Position numbers and translations under genes: made by a program
Part shown: piece by piece, positions 43,301 through 52,900 of the stretch
Layout of the letters: every line of letters begins with the position of its first letter
How positions within the stretch are numbered: the stretch's first letter is position 1
Origin: Membranipora membranacea
Lineage: Eukaryota; Bryozoa; Gymnolaemata; Cheilostomatida; Membraniporidae
Assembly: GCA_914767715.1 (NCBI GenBank)
Contig: OU612066.1
Location: 15,879,001 to 15,939,000, forward strand
Length of the DNA stretch: 60,000 bases
Direction of reading: 5' to 3'
The notes under the pieces: model-generated
The model's database searches: none
The model's input: the letters and a program-made list of their open reading frames with translations, nothing else
Told to the model about the DNA's origin: nothing

Positions 43301-46300
43301 CATAGGCGGTTACTATTAAATCTATATCATCCCATATACTGGTCTGTGCTTTTTCATCCATAGTAATTTTGCACGGCTGCAGGTTTCAAATATCAATAAA
43401 TAAACACAGGAAGGCACGGACACGCTCGTCGAGATTAAGAAGAGTCAATGAAGAGAGAAAACTTTAAGACAGGTGAACTAGTGCACTGATAAAGAAAGGA
43501 TTTGTGGAGTGTTGCACCATTTGGACTGAATTTATCCCCCAAGTGCCGTGTAAGATGATATATACCACGAATAAAGGTTGAGACACCGGAGTGACTTTTG
43601 TTATAGGATCAGTGCTATAGACTGATAGGCCAAGATCTTTACCAATGAGTTTGCAGCTGTGTTTTGGTTAGAGACAATGTCGTCATATATTTATGAATAT
43701 TTATATGTTTATGATATTCATAAACAGCAGTCAGGGAAATAATCATTATATTGTTTGGGATGGGATATCTACAATGAGGGAACTTTCCCTTGAAAAAAAT
43801 TATGTTACAGTTATGTCATCCAAAATCCCTGAAAATCACAACCAACTCGACCATGTTGGTTTACCTGTCAATGCAAATTTTTTTATCATTCAAGGCTCAA
43901 ATATCAGAAAGTCAGTTTTACTAATCAACAAACTAGTCTACTTTCATGAATCATATTTGTCTGGCTGTGATCTAAGTCCTCGATGAATGTGTGCGCTTGT
44001 GTACAAACTGCCTGTGTGGGGCACTAGGATGATATAAGACAGATGAAATCTGCTATTAAACAATGACACACTAATTTGTAACAGAATCACTGTCGACAAA
44101 GGACTGGCATTTGCTGACGTGCTAGGGTTAGTGCACTCACTCATGGCCATCCTTGTCGGTATCTCTAAACAACTATCAAGTACGATTAGTCATACTGGTG
44201 GACTGCTCCACTTATGGTCACTTGTTGAGAAGTGTCAAAAAAGTTTTTTGGCATCCTCAAATATGCATGCTGATGCACAGTATGAGGTGGTCTGTTGAAA
44301 CAAAATTTTGAACCAGGTCAAGAAGAAATCTCCAGTTTAGGGCCCTGTTGGTGTATATAATTTTGTAATTTCCCAGTCAAAAGGCACCCGATTTAAATTT
44401 CTTTACAGTGGTCTGGAAACACAACATGTAAACATGTTTTTTTTTAAATAATTTGTTTACAGTTTGTGTGGTCTCGAAAAGTGTGCAATAGACATTTTTA
44501 TGGGGGATTTGATTATTTGCTAAATCAGGGCATTAATTGATATTATCACACAATGCTTATCTAAGTCCCGAAAAACAAAGTGAATCCGCAATGTCATAGA
44601 ATTATGTCCAAATTTCCAAACAACTTATACGTTTTTTGCATGCCATATCCGGAGCGGTCATCCTTTTGCAATCGTTAAACCGCATTTTGAAGTGATTTTT
44701 TGCTTCAAATACGTCACTTTCTTATGTAATATGACAATGCAAAATGTGAATGGCCCCGAGTATCCCGTTCCTGTTCCTTTACAAACCTCATCAACTCTTA
44801 TTTTCCTTTTGTCTGCCTGCTTCGGAGGACAAGGGGAGATAACGTCAAAGAATAAAAGTCCTGAGTTTGTTTGTTATGGTTGTACTTCTGAGGTTAGGAT
44901 AGAAGATGTTGTTTCCATGTATTTTCTATCTGGGCCGCAATGACTCATAGCATGCAAATTAGCCTTTAATTTGCTTTTTTGACATAATGGCACGAATCCA
45001 CAACAAATCCACTGGACCTACTACCCTCTATTACGAAATTAATTAAAGGGATTTTCACATGACCTCAACATTACTCCAAATCACGTCTTATGCTTTGATT
45101 TGGTTTACAAGGATCCTTACGCTGGCTCCAGGTTGCATGGAGTGGCGGTGGCAAATGGCTCTGGAAAAAAACCACATCCATTAATGTTCATGCACTATTA
45201 CCACAAATACTTTCCCTTTGCCACAATATTATTCATATTTTTAGCATTTCTTAGGATTCGCATAAGACACTCATCGCTGGTTTCTTCGTTATAGCAGACA
45301 CACTTGTCAAGTTATCTTTCTGAAGTCTCAATGTTTGTATTTGTTGTCTACTGCACTTGTAATTTGATTTCCTTGCCATGAATTAACATATTTTCAAGAA
45401 ATGACACCCTCTCAATTTAATCAGAACGATAAAGTGAAATCGTGAGAATTTAAAGTGACAAATTATCCAAAACATCAAAAACAGGATATTTATTGGTGGA
45501 TATTAAGATTTGAGTTCAAAGTTTTATTTAGTTTGGTCAATTTTCTAGTGTACCGAGATTCCCCCACTTAGCCATCAATATTTTGTCAAAATGCCAAAAA
45601 GTCGAGGATATTTTACACCAAACCCACTGCACCATGACGAAGACGAATAATGCTTGTCACTCTGAATGGCCATTCTTTTAATTCCAATGGAGCAAAAACA
45701 CTACAAAATTTGCATCCGCAAAGAGAACCTGCCCGATATGGTCCCTTTTTTGTGTTTGAGTCATAAACATTTCCAGGACCTAATGTTTCCACAAGACAAA
45801 ACCGATTCAATATCGGAGACAAAATTTCTCCTGTCACATAAGAAATTTTGTTTTGATTTTTTGTAATCAAACTGATGTTTTCCTCTGGTATTTTTTTGTG
45901 CCAGTTTATTCACCATTCATTACCAACCTTGCCTGGAAATGTGAAACATCCTCAGACACACAAAGACAAGCTGAGATGAGCTGCAGCTACACACATGACC
46001 AGAAATGTGAACCATCATCAGACGACACACAAAGACATGCACCTACCCATTTCCCATGGCACCATTGGAAGGCTTGGCTATGAAGATTTTCATCTTCTTT
46101 TTCTTCTTCAGGTCCTTGGCGTAGTTCTGTAGCAAGTTGTATTCTTGAGGTAAGATCCAGGTCTTTGGTATGAAGTTATACTCATCTGGGTGGGCTCTCA
46201 CCATCCTAAACAAAGCATGGAGTAGTGTACATGTCAAGGGCTGTGGTCTAACGTTGAGTAATTGGTAGTGGATCTTTAAAAATAGACAGATACACTCTTG

Positions 46301-49300
46301 TAATGACAAATATTCCAGCACAGTTGGGTAGACCACATAAGCCATGGGTGTAGTATGGAGGTAAGGGCAAGCACTAAGAGTGCAGAGGTTATCTCACTGT
46401 TACAAGATTATGTTTAATGAAACCATTTGAGTGTAGCACTTTTGTTAAAATTCATAACGCCACCAACCATCCATTAGCTTGGACAAGGCTCTTGACGAAG
46501 CATGCAAGATAAACAAAACCGGCACCGCATTCTTGAGGTTGATGGTCGATTTTAACCTCATAAGAGCCAATAACCTGTTCAGACCGTCGAGGCCTGGCTG
46601 AACAGACACCAGAGCAGAGCCAGCTGGGTTCTGATGGTGCAAAGATTAGATGAAGGTCAAACTGATAGATAGAGACTGTCATGGCTACACGCTTGTCAAG
46701 ATTCACCTGAAGTGCGCTGGTCGGTTGTGTTGCAAAACTGTTTGCCAATTTCAGGGAGATAAAATTATATCTTATCCTGTTCCATTACAATAGCATGGTG
46801 CTCGTGAGCTAATGATCCAGATAAATACCGTGTAAGCAATCTTATTGTTTGAATTTTAAAAACATATATCGATGTAATCGCTTTCCAAAATTGAAGTATT
46901 TTTAAATTTTAGTGTGATTCGGCAAAAAATCTTCTTGGACCAACGCCATACCTTTACCCGTCCCTTGCTACTGTTACTATACCCTATAACTGGGTGCAGA
47001 AAGAGAATTTAAATGCAATGCCAAAGAATTGCAAGCTTGAGCATCAAACAAGATTTCGTGTCTAATCAGATTTTAGCCTTTGTAAAACACTTGATGGGAG
47101 CTGTTAATCAACTGAGATTAGTATCTCAAAGACACAACGGTGATTTTTAAATTTCAAGCCACTTCAACTTCGCTCAATGTTTCATGCAGCAAAGCCAAAC
47201 CTATCATGGCTTTGTCACGCGGCCCTAGACTTGTCACACAGCCCCAGCTTTGTCACGCGGCCCGCTGATGTTGCTTTTTTTTGTGGACAAGATTAGAACT
47301 CTATGTATCAGTTTGGATAGCATCAGCCAACATGAAGAATTGAAAATCTGAACTCCAATAACCCATATTTAGTCCATCTCAAAGTTTAAATATGTCACAA
47401 TATCTTTGGAGCTGGAGATATTTTACGGATACAATCTCATCAAACTCACTTTATTATCCGCAGCTGTGCTATACAGAACATGGTTAGGCTGTCTAACTTG
47501 GTTTAGGAGGAGGAGGAGAATGTTTGGTAATACCATAATCCTGCCATCTGCATTGGCTATTGACCCCAGCGCAGCTGGCAGTTTTACGGTTTTAGCAATG
47601 CCAAGACATGGGATTGAGAGAATCTGGGCATTTTTATGTTCTTCACGATCAAACATAAAACCAGTTCATCACAAGAAAATCACCATCAAGACAAATTGGG
47701 ACATACTTAGCCATGTTACGAGCTAAACAGTCCTTTCTGCATATCTCTCCCATTCCTGGAAAATGATTTATCCGCTGAAAGCTTTTCATCTCTGATATTC
47801 TCTCAGTTGAGACAAATGTATCATTCCACAGAAGGTATGCTAGGCTGTCATCATCCCGAGTGACAGAATATCCAAGTTTTTCTACCACCTCCCGCACTGC
47901 AAACATAAAACATCATAAGATCACAGGCTGTGATTCTAAAACCGATTATCGCCGAAGTCCATACATCAGCCTGCATTGGCTTCAGTTGATGTTTGCTGAA
48001 CTACTGAGGGGATGTTTAACTTGACAAATTGTCCCAGGGCTTAGGGCTGCAATCAAACATACCATATAACTTATCTAGAAGTATGAACCTTAAAATTTAG
48101 CATCATGTTGTCTCAGCCATCAAATTTACCAACCCATTCTCTCATAAGGTCAGGAACCATGCTGCTAGACGAAATGGCATCTTAGTCACTGAGGGCAGAA
48201 AGGCCACATTCAAGTTCAACGAACAGTATTAATATCATATTTAACTCAATTTTATTACTTTTGATTATTAGTCAGCGACGGGTCAATGTATCTGCACACA
48301 GTATTTTAATCGGATACAGTCAGCATTACTTGTTGTGTAACCACATAAATTATTTGAATGAAACAATATGTAAGCTGATATAACCGAACAATGCTGCTTT
48401 TGTTGTCTTTGTAAAAAAGGAGTTAGAAACTAGACTCATTCTGAAACAAGTGCCCTTAGATGAATAGCAGCTGATAACAATGACCGTTGGATACAGAAAA
48501 AACGTTGACCTGTTGCTTATTTAGATTACAGGTCTTCAAATCGCACCTGCCTCGACACCAGACAAACTTCGAAGCAAGGTCAACCACGATTGTCTAGCAA
48601 CTCAAACATACCAATCAGCTTATACCCATTAGTGCAAAAGATGTAGAAGAGAAAGCCTAGAACATGATTACATTATTTACTAACCTATTTCATATCTTGT
48701 GCCTTGCAGGTTGACAGTGATCCTCTTGCGAGATTTCTTCATGTTGTTCTTCTTTTTCTGACCGTCATCTTGGTTGGAGCTGCCATGAGCATTCATCAGG
48801 TTATGATTCATCAGCATGTGCAGCTGGTTACGACTTTGGGTTCGATCGCCGCCCTCATAGTTGAACACACTGAGATGCGGTTTGTCACCGTTCGGCTGTC
48901 GAGGTGATGGTTTGTAGTGCGGGTTATCATTCTTCAGTTGATCAGCCCGCGGTGTCTGATGACTAGGGGTATCTCGTGTAGCTGTGTATGTATCTGTTGC
49001 CTGAGGGGTTCGGTGATGACTTGGCTTTTGAGCGGTCCTTACTTTTTGATCATGCTCTTGTATGAGCCTACTACTACTACTAGGATTGGATTCAGACAAC
49101 CTGCTACCGTAGTCTGACAGCAAGTTCTTACGGTAAGCACTCAGATCTGACAATGGATCTGATTCTTTACTAGTCGGTCTGTCCCTTTCTCCAGGACTAC
49201 GCTGTTGATTATATCTATCTGCAGAGTAAAGCTGTTTCTCTATGCTGTTAGAAGGACTTTGCTGTTTACCCAGTCTATCATTTTGAAATGAGCCCCTAAG

Positions 49301-49925
49301 ATCTGAGGTAGGTCGGCCTTGATCTAAAGATACACCGTATCCGTAGGTTTGTTTATTGCCTGCCTCAACAGGTGATCGCTGATCGAGGGATGACTTGAGA
49401 AGGTTAGTATAGTTATGAGTGCTGTCACCTGATCTTCGTATGAGAGGTGAAGGGTCATCAGGCTCACCTCTTGGACTTCCTCTCTGCTGCCCGTTCACCT
49501 GCTGAGACAGTTTGTATTGCGCCAGCGAGGATTGGTTATTGTTGAGTGCCGCATACTGATTACGTGGGCTGTCAGACTGGTTGAGCAATGACTGAGTTCT
49601 TGGGCTACCGTGCTGCAGTTCTATTCTAGGTGACTGATAATTTGACTCGGGAGAAGATCTTTGGCCCCTCAACAAGTTTGCTGCAATAACAAATATAAAC
49701 ACGTTGACCTATACCATAGTGTAAATCAAAAAAGGGAGTCTCCGCTTGAACTTGTTTTCTTGATATAAATGCTGATAATGTTGCTGAAAGGTTACTATTG
49801 TGCCCATCTTATGAATGCTAACTTATCTTTGAACAATAAGTTAAAGACTCACCGTAATCTGTGTTTTGCGGGTTGGCCTGTCCACCAGAGTCCAAAGAAC
49901 GCAAATAGCTACTGGCACTCGGCAT
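28249..49925 (-). CDS. TTLL7: Tubulin polyglutamylase TTLL7, complete, 16 coding exons
   Basis: Sixteen exons from ATG (49925-49923) to TAA (28251-28249) close in phase to 1139 residues; human TTLL7 has 887. TTLL7 adds glutamate chains to tubulin C-terminal tails, preferring beta-tubulin, using ATP. Residues 1-356 are a low-complexity extension plus a basic KKKNNMKKSRKRITVNLQG block that aligns with the human N-terminus. The TTL core follows: RINHFPGMGEICRKD, ATP-site FIAKPSNGAMGNG, QEYLERPFLIDDFKCDLRIYV, MHLTNYSINKH, SVCFEILGFDIMLDRKLKPW, then LLEINRSPSF with the metal-binding Glu and Asn. The Lys/Arg-rich helix after it (DKRKEELKDLLARIRKEN) corresponds to the cationic microtubule-binding domain. 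A Ser/acidic linker follows, and then the conserved C-terminal block with MRIKFPGKSD, VASYWLVKLDS and RVFNRLLW. The catalytic residues I can see are present, so the enzyme should be active. The last ~47 residues are Pro/His-rich and differ from human. Confidence 0.96.
28394..30157. other. TTLL7: TTLL7 last intron
   Basis: No exon seen. The minus-strand open frame of 76 codons at 29756-29986 has no resemblance to TTLL7 or any family I know. Confidence 0.55.
30158..30322 (-). CDS. TTLL7: TTLL7 exon 15
   Basis: Acceptor AACTTTGTAG, donor GAAG|GTAAAT. Encodes SWETIFSKSTDIISETEMEC and ITQLCKDCLLIVYQFA (human LVELCKQCLLVVYKYA). Confidence 0.94.
30836..30990 (-). CDS. TTLL7: TTLL7 exon 14
   Basis: Acceptor TTTACCTATAG, donor CTGG|GTAAGA. 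Encodes VIDIVRSNVKAKI then LRIFRVFSRVFNRLLW and SHGQGLWNCF, matching human VLDIVKTSIR...RIFNRVFNRLLW. The region shows a longer open frame on the plus strand, which is a shadow. Confidence 0.94.
31339..31557 (-). CDS. TTLL7: TTLL7 exon 13
   Basis: Acceptor CATATTCTTCAG, donor AAG|GTGAGA. Encodes LSSLQEMRIKFPGKSD, IIEDWKFHKPRVASYWLVK and LDSIKRRK, one of the most conserved C-terminal blocks of TTLL7. Confidence 0.96.
31794..31981 (-). CDS. TTLL7: TTLL7 exon 12
   Basis: Acceptor TTTCTTTTTAG, donor GCG|GTGAGT. Encodes the acidic-serine linker DSESDSDEEEERE followed by a basic Ser/Arg/Pro stretch (RPTRTQSVRPMSSGP), as in the human linker. Confidence 0.9.
34272..34498. mobile_element. 227-bp TIR element with a nested palindrome
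   Basis: The left end CAGGCCCGTAGTTCTAGG and the right end AACTACGGCCCTG are imperfect inverted repeats, and GGGGAGGC and GCCTCCCC pair further in. Just inside the left end, CTAGGGGAGGCAG and CTGCCTCCCCTAG form a perfect 13-bp hairpin. The CAGGGCCGTAG-type terminus resembles hAT MITEs. No exact target duplication was seen. Confidence 0.7.
36350..36369 (+). repeat. Poly-G tract (20 G)
   Basis: Uninterrupted run of 20 G, about 85 bp from the donor of TTLL7 exon 11 on the intron side. On the transcribed (minus) strand it is a C run. Confidence 0.9.
36455..36596 (-). CDS. TTLL7: TTLL7 exon 11
   Basis: Acceptor TTTCTCTACAG, donor GACG|GTAAGC. Encodes EDEVLDMLAQYEAED and RKPRGPPPLTAMPCS, matching the KEEDILDLLEQCEIDD...RGPKPLCSMP region of human TTLL7. 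Confidence 0.93.
36597..37835. other. TTLL7: TTLL7 intron between exons 11 and 10
   Basis: No exon seen. Its right end contains one member of a repeat pair (37748-37830). Confidence 0.55.
37748..37830 (+). repeat. Dispersed repeat family E, copy 1
   Basis: AATAGCCTGAGGACTCAAGAG, AGTGAAAGGTATTGCATAG and GCGCCCGCCCAAATA match the copy at 41505-41588 in order and orientation. It ends only about 5 bp from the donor of TTLL7 exon 10. Confidence 0.85.
37836..38048 (-). CDS. TTLL7: TTLL7 exon 10
   Basis: Acceptor TATGTTTACAG, donor AGG|GTTAGT. Encodes KDLLARIRKENAKTDF and GRFRRIFPPQDRYQQERY (human NYRRIYPPEDKALLEKY). Confidence 0.95.
38049..39722. other. TTLL7: TTLL7 intron between exons 10 and 9
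   Basis: No exon, repeat or regulatory site recognised in this AT-rich stretch. Confidence 0.55.
39723..39861 (-). CDS. TTLL7: TTLL7 exon 9
   Basis: Acceptor TATTTGACAG. Encodes SDKKKTQAAQKAAAQKRLL through DKRKEEL, the Lys/Arg/Ala-rich microtubule-binding helix. The donor is placed at CTG|GTCCGT, a weak site chosen because only it keeps phase 0 and aligns with human RKEELKERLAQVRKQ across the junction. Confidence 0.85.
39862..40857. other. TTLL7: TTLL7 intron between exons 9 and 8
   Basis: No exon seen. Overlapping open frames near 40505-40911 are shadows around exon 8 or chance. Confidence 0.55.
40858..40952 (-). CDS. TTLL7: TTLL7 exon 8
   Basis: Acceptor TTCCGTTTTAG, donor TCAG|GTGGGT. 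Encodes INRSPSFGTNEQIDYDIK, completing the LLEIN catalytic motif, then ALLTDSLKIVNI. Confidence 0.95.
41236..41477 (-). CDS. TTLL7: TTLL7 exon 7
   Basis: Acceptor TTTTTGCAG, donor GAG|GTATTT. Encodes SKRSLKFLNEYMRRND, PHVHHAYKMCRPGATP and SVCFEILGFDIMLDRKLKPW, ending in LLE, the first half of the metal-binding motif. Confidence 0.96.
41505..41588 (+). repeat. Dispersed repeat family E, copy 2
   Basis: AATAGGCTGAGGTCCCAAGAG, GGTGAAAGATATTGCATGG and GCGCACCCGCCCAAATA pair with the copy at 37748. It begins about 27 bp from the acceptor of TTLL7 exon 7. Confidence 0.85.
41589..42430. other. TTLL7: TTLL7 intron between exons 7 and 6
   Basis: No exon seen. Contains the phrase CCTAAATGCAGGCAGATTG near 42389, shared with 33977. 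Confidence 0.5.
42431..42512 (-). CDS. TTLL7: TTLL7 exon 6
   Basis: Acceptor GTTTTTAG, donor TCAG|GTACTG. Encodes FMHLTNYSINKHSETYEK, the family-typical HLTNYS signature. Confidence 0.96.
42869..43085 (-). CDS. TTLL7: TTLL7 exon 5
   Basis: Acceptor GTCTCTTCATAG, donor CTC|GTAAGT. Encodes VIQEYLERPFLIDDFKCDL and RIYVLCSSCDPLKLFLFNDG; this part of the ATP-grasp fold contacts the nucleotide. Confidence 0.96.
43086..46046. other. TTLL7: 3-kb TTLL7 intron between exons 5 and 4
   Basis: No exon seen. Near 43691-43735 is an inverted copy of the CATAAACATATAAATA sequence found in the 42-bp element at 8814. Several open frames of 64 to 97 codons have no recognisable content. Confidence 0.55.
46047..46205 (-). 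CDS. TTLL7: TTLL7 exon 4
   Basis: Acceptor TTTGTTTAG, donor ATGG|GTAGGT. Encodes YNFIPKTWILPQEYN, a Lys-rich stretch and the nucleotide-binding FIAKPSNGAMGNG. Confidence 0.96.
46206..47706. other. TTLL7: TTLL7 intron between exons 4 and 3
   Basis: No exon needed: exons 3 and 4 join in phase at a position continuous in human TTLL7. Two overlapping minus-strand open frames (46445-46748) are unexplained. A short GTCACGCGGCCC repeat is listed separately. Confidence 0.55.
47210..47263 (+). repeat. Short tandem repeat, CTTTGTCACGCGGCCC-type, three copies
   Basis: CTTTGTCACGCGGCCC, ACTTGTCACACAGCCC and CTTTGTCACGCGGCCC follow one another at about 19 to 20-bp spacing. Confidence 0.8.
47707..47896 (-). 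CDS. TTLL7: TTLL7 exon 3
   Basis: Acceptor ATGTTTGCAG, donor CTAA|GTATGT. Encodes the start of the TTL core, with SLAYLLWNDTFVSTERI and QRINHFPGMGEICRKD. Confidence 0.96.
47897..48684. other. TTLL7: TTLL7 intron between exons 3 and 2
   Basis: No exon, element or regulatory site recognised. Confidence 0.55.
48685..49680 (-). CDS. TTLL7: TTLL7 exon 2, 996-bp exon coding the disordered extension
   Basis: Acceptor GTTATTGCAG, donor ATAG|GTTAGT. Encodes about 332 residues, mostly Ser, Gln, Asn, Pro, Arg and Asp, with five Ser-Pro-Arg sites and several QRSP/PSPRQP-type sites, then the KKKNNMKKSRKRITVNLQG block that starts the conserved part. It is about four times longer than any other exon of the gene. 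Confidence 0.93.
49853..49925 (-). CDS. TTLL7: TTLL7 exon 1 (coding part)
   Basis: ATG encodes MPSASSYLRSLDSGGQ...; donor TACG|GTGAGT. Like the human protein it opens Met-Pro-Ser. It joins exon 2 in phase 1. An upstream TATGTTGTAG could be an acceptor, so an untranslated first exon may lie further right. Confidence 0.8.
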
Positions 49926-52900
49926 GATTGGCTACAACATATGCAATGATGGTATTGTCTTTTTGAACTAGCACGGAAGGGGGGGAGGCTCACTCAGTCA
50001 TATATGAGTGCATGCGCCATCATCAAACTTTCAGGTACAGCCTTTAGACGTAACCTGACCTCTAGTTTTGATTTGAATGGGAAACTTTTTCATCACTATA
50101 GTGGGGAATAGTGGAGATATATAGCGGAATAAAAGCAAAGACTGAGCTAGAAATATATGAGACTAACTTGGGTCAGATACCATTTTTTGAACAGAAAGGG
50201 TTTAACTTCTCTTATATTGGCAACTGTACAAACTGGAAAGGCTCCCTAAAAGAGTGATGATCGATTAACCCACATATGGGCTCATAGATGGAGAGACCAC
50301 TGTGGAGGAAACCGGCCGGGACAGATCCAGTTTCACCCACAGCTGCTCCCACCAACCTAGGTACAGAATTGTTGGTACCTTAGGCTTAAATGTGAATCAA
50401 CAACACCAACACATAATCACCTATCCACACATCTCACACCATCACATCTATTACTTAGTAGTGTTGTTGGAAGAAGTCTTGTGTATGGAAATAAAAACAC
50501 TAGGGTAATAGACCATTTGAACTGCAGTGGGCCCATATGTTTAACAGTGTGTATATCATAAAAATAAGTAAGTTGGATTGTGACAGTGACAGTCAGACCC
50601 AACTCCTTGGTCAGACCATTCTTAGGACAACATCAAACTCAGACATATCAATAACTGAGAAGCCATATCAAGATAACATACCTTTGCTAACCTGTAAGGC
50701 TAATAAGACCAGTAGAGCCAGACATTAGTGATAAAAACCAAAATAAATAAGCATGGTATCTCAAATCTGCAACAAATCCTTCATTTCACTCACATCCTCC
50801 ATGTTACTTGATTATATCACGTGATCAAATTCCCCCAGCAACAGCGATGATAGTGAGGCAATTTCTCATAATTAAACCATAAGCGCGGGAAAGATTTACA
50901 CCATGCTATAACTTTTGCAATGAACTCCAAATGAGCTGTAGTTAATTACTGGATACATTATATATTACCTTACTCTATCTATGATAAGACAGCTACTACA
51001 CGTATTTGTGTGATTTGATGCTGTTAATGTATCCATCATAATGTATTGTTTACATTCAGGATCTGGAGACATAAATTGAGCAATTTACACATTTGGTTGG
51101 TCATTTCTGGTTTTGCCATACACTTTACTCAACCATGATTTTGGCTGAGTAGAATACTTGGAACCAATGAAGCAACTCATTGATATCATGCATATTATTC
51201 AAAGCCAGGATTTGCTTGATTCTTTTTTGTTGTAGATCCTAACCCCTAGCATTTACACACCCTAGCCTTAGTCAAAGACCCGCTTCAACAAGTCTTACCA
51301 GCTCCTGCTTCCCCAAAGATGTTGAGATCCAAGGTGGCTATGTGCATGTATTCTATCTAAGGGATGCGAAATTACAAGTCTGATAACAAATGAAGTTACT
51401 AAAGTAGAGCTGTCTCTTCCGAAAATTGATTCAGTATGCTTAGGTCAGATCATTATTTTTGGGCTACATTCTGACAGCCTTGACGAAGCAGTGGATTTTT
51501 GGAGGCACTTTACCAGATGGTGGCCTTGGAAGGTCAGAAACACATGCAGAGGGACACAAATACATGGCTGGAAAGTACTTCAAAATGACCACAAAACCAA
51601 CGATGCTGTTAGTTTTGCTGTGTGTTAAAACAAAGCTGGCTCCAAAAACATCCTCAAATTTGGTTGCATGCTCATTGTGTGTGTGAGAGACCAACTAGGA
51701 TCCTAGCAGCCCTAATGTGAAGGTACAGATTTGTCACCTTCGCTCATGGTCACCTCGTAAAAACAGAGCTAGCTAAGATGAAATATATATTTAAATACTG
51801 ACAGCTATATTATTCTTTAGCAACAGCTGCAGTGTTATGATGATGGCATGCAGTGTTTCTGCTAGACGATAAACAACACACTGCTAATAACTTCAGTATC
51901 AAAGGTCTTATCTTGGCTGCCGAAACATTGCTATCATGTTGTAACATTACACCTCATGATGTTTATAAAGGTCACAGATGATACTCATTATGCTGGATCT
52001 TCTGGCCCGAGCCCAACTGCTGACGTCAAGCAGGCAGCAAAGATATATCGTTACTGATGTTAACAAACTAAAGTGTATATGTAACTCAGGCTAACTTAAT
52101 AAATTAAGCAGTATGCTGCTTGTTTATTGTATCCCATTCTAGAGCGGGTCTCTACAACAGTTGGCTGGTCCAACAAAAACTCTCTTCCAATCTTTTTTTC
52201 TCTATCTCATTTTCATCAAAAAAGTTAGATACTTTTTCCAAATAAATCTTCACAAGAATTCCAGGAATTTAATTTTGCCCGAAGAAGACAAGAAGGATTA
52301 TTGTCAGCTTAAGATTTTGGTAAGTTCAATCACGCTGTTGGTAATTGTATTTATGCTGATTTACTGAGATACTCATTTTATGCAGGCCTGCATCTTTCAT
52401 TTTGACATTCTTTACAATTAATAGCTTCCATGCATTTCAGTCTTTATACCAGTATTCCTACATAACACATCAATTTTCTCTTTTGTTTCAATTAAAAAAA
52501 ACATTAGTAGTTCATCAATATACATCAGATTCTGTCAATAAACAATAGGTGATGTTAAGAAAACAAGATGATTTATAATCAGCACTTGTTTTAAAAAAAA
52601 AATAGCCGAGTGATAGATTCTGTTGATAAACTAAATGTAGATGCTAACCCATTGTCGGCACATTATGTTGGTCTAACATTACCAGAAGTTGGGTTCCATA
52701 TCATTTTGCGCAATTAATACAACTACAAAATTACGATGTACTACTATCGCTTTGCGGAGGTGATGGGTATTTAAAACATACATGAATGAAATTTCATCAT
52801 TGTCTTTGTCACCGTAATGGGAGCGATTTTATGTAGCTGTACGCACTTTAGATAGTTCTGCAAATAAATTTCCAACTTGAATTCTGTAAAATGAACCACA

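Noticed and set aside
43693-43986. 97-codon plus-strand open frame in a TTLL7 intron
   Set aside because: No motif; begins inside an AT-rich inverted repeat.
46445-46748. Two overlapping minus-strand open frames that could be read as one frameshifted coding region
   Set aside because: Lies in a TTLL7 intron whose flanking exons join in phase; the peptides match nothing I know.
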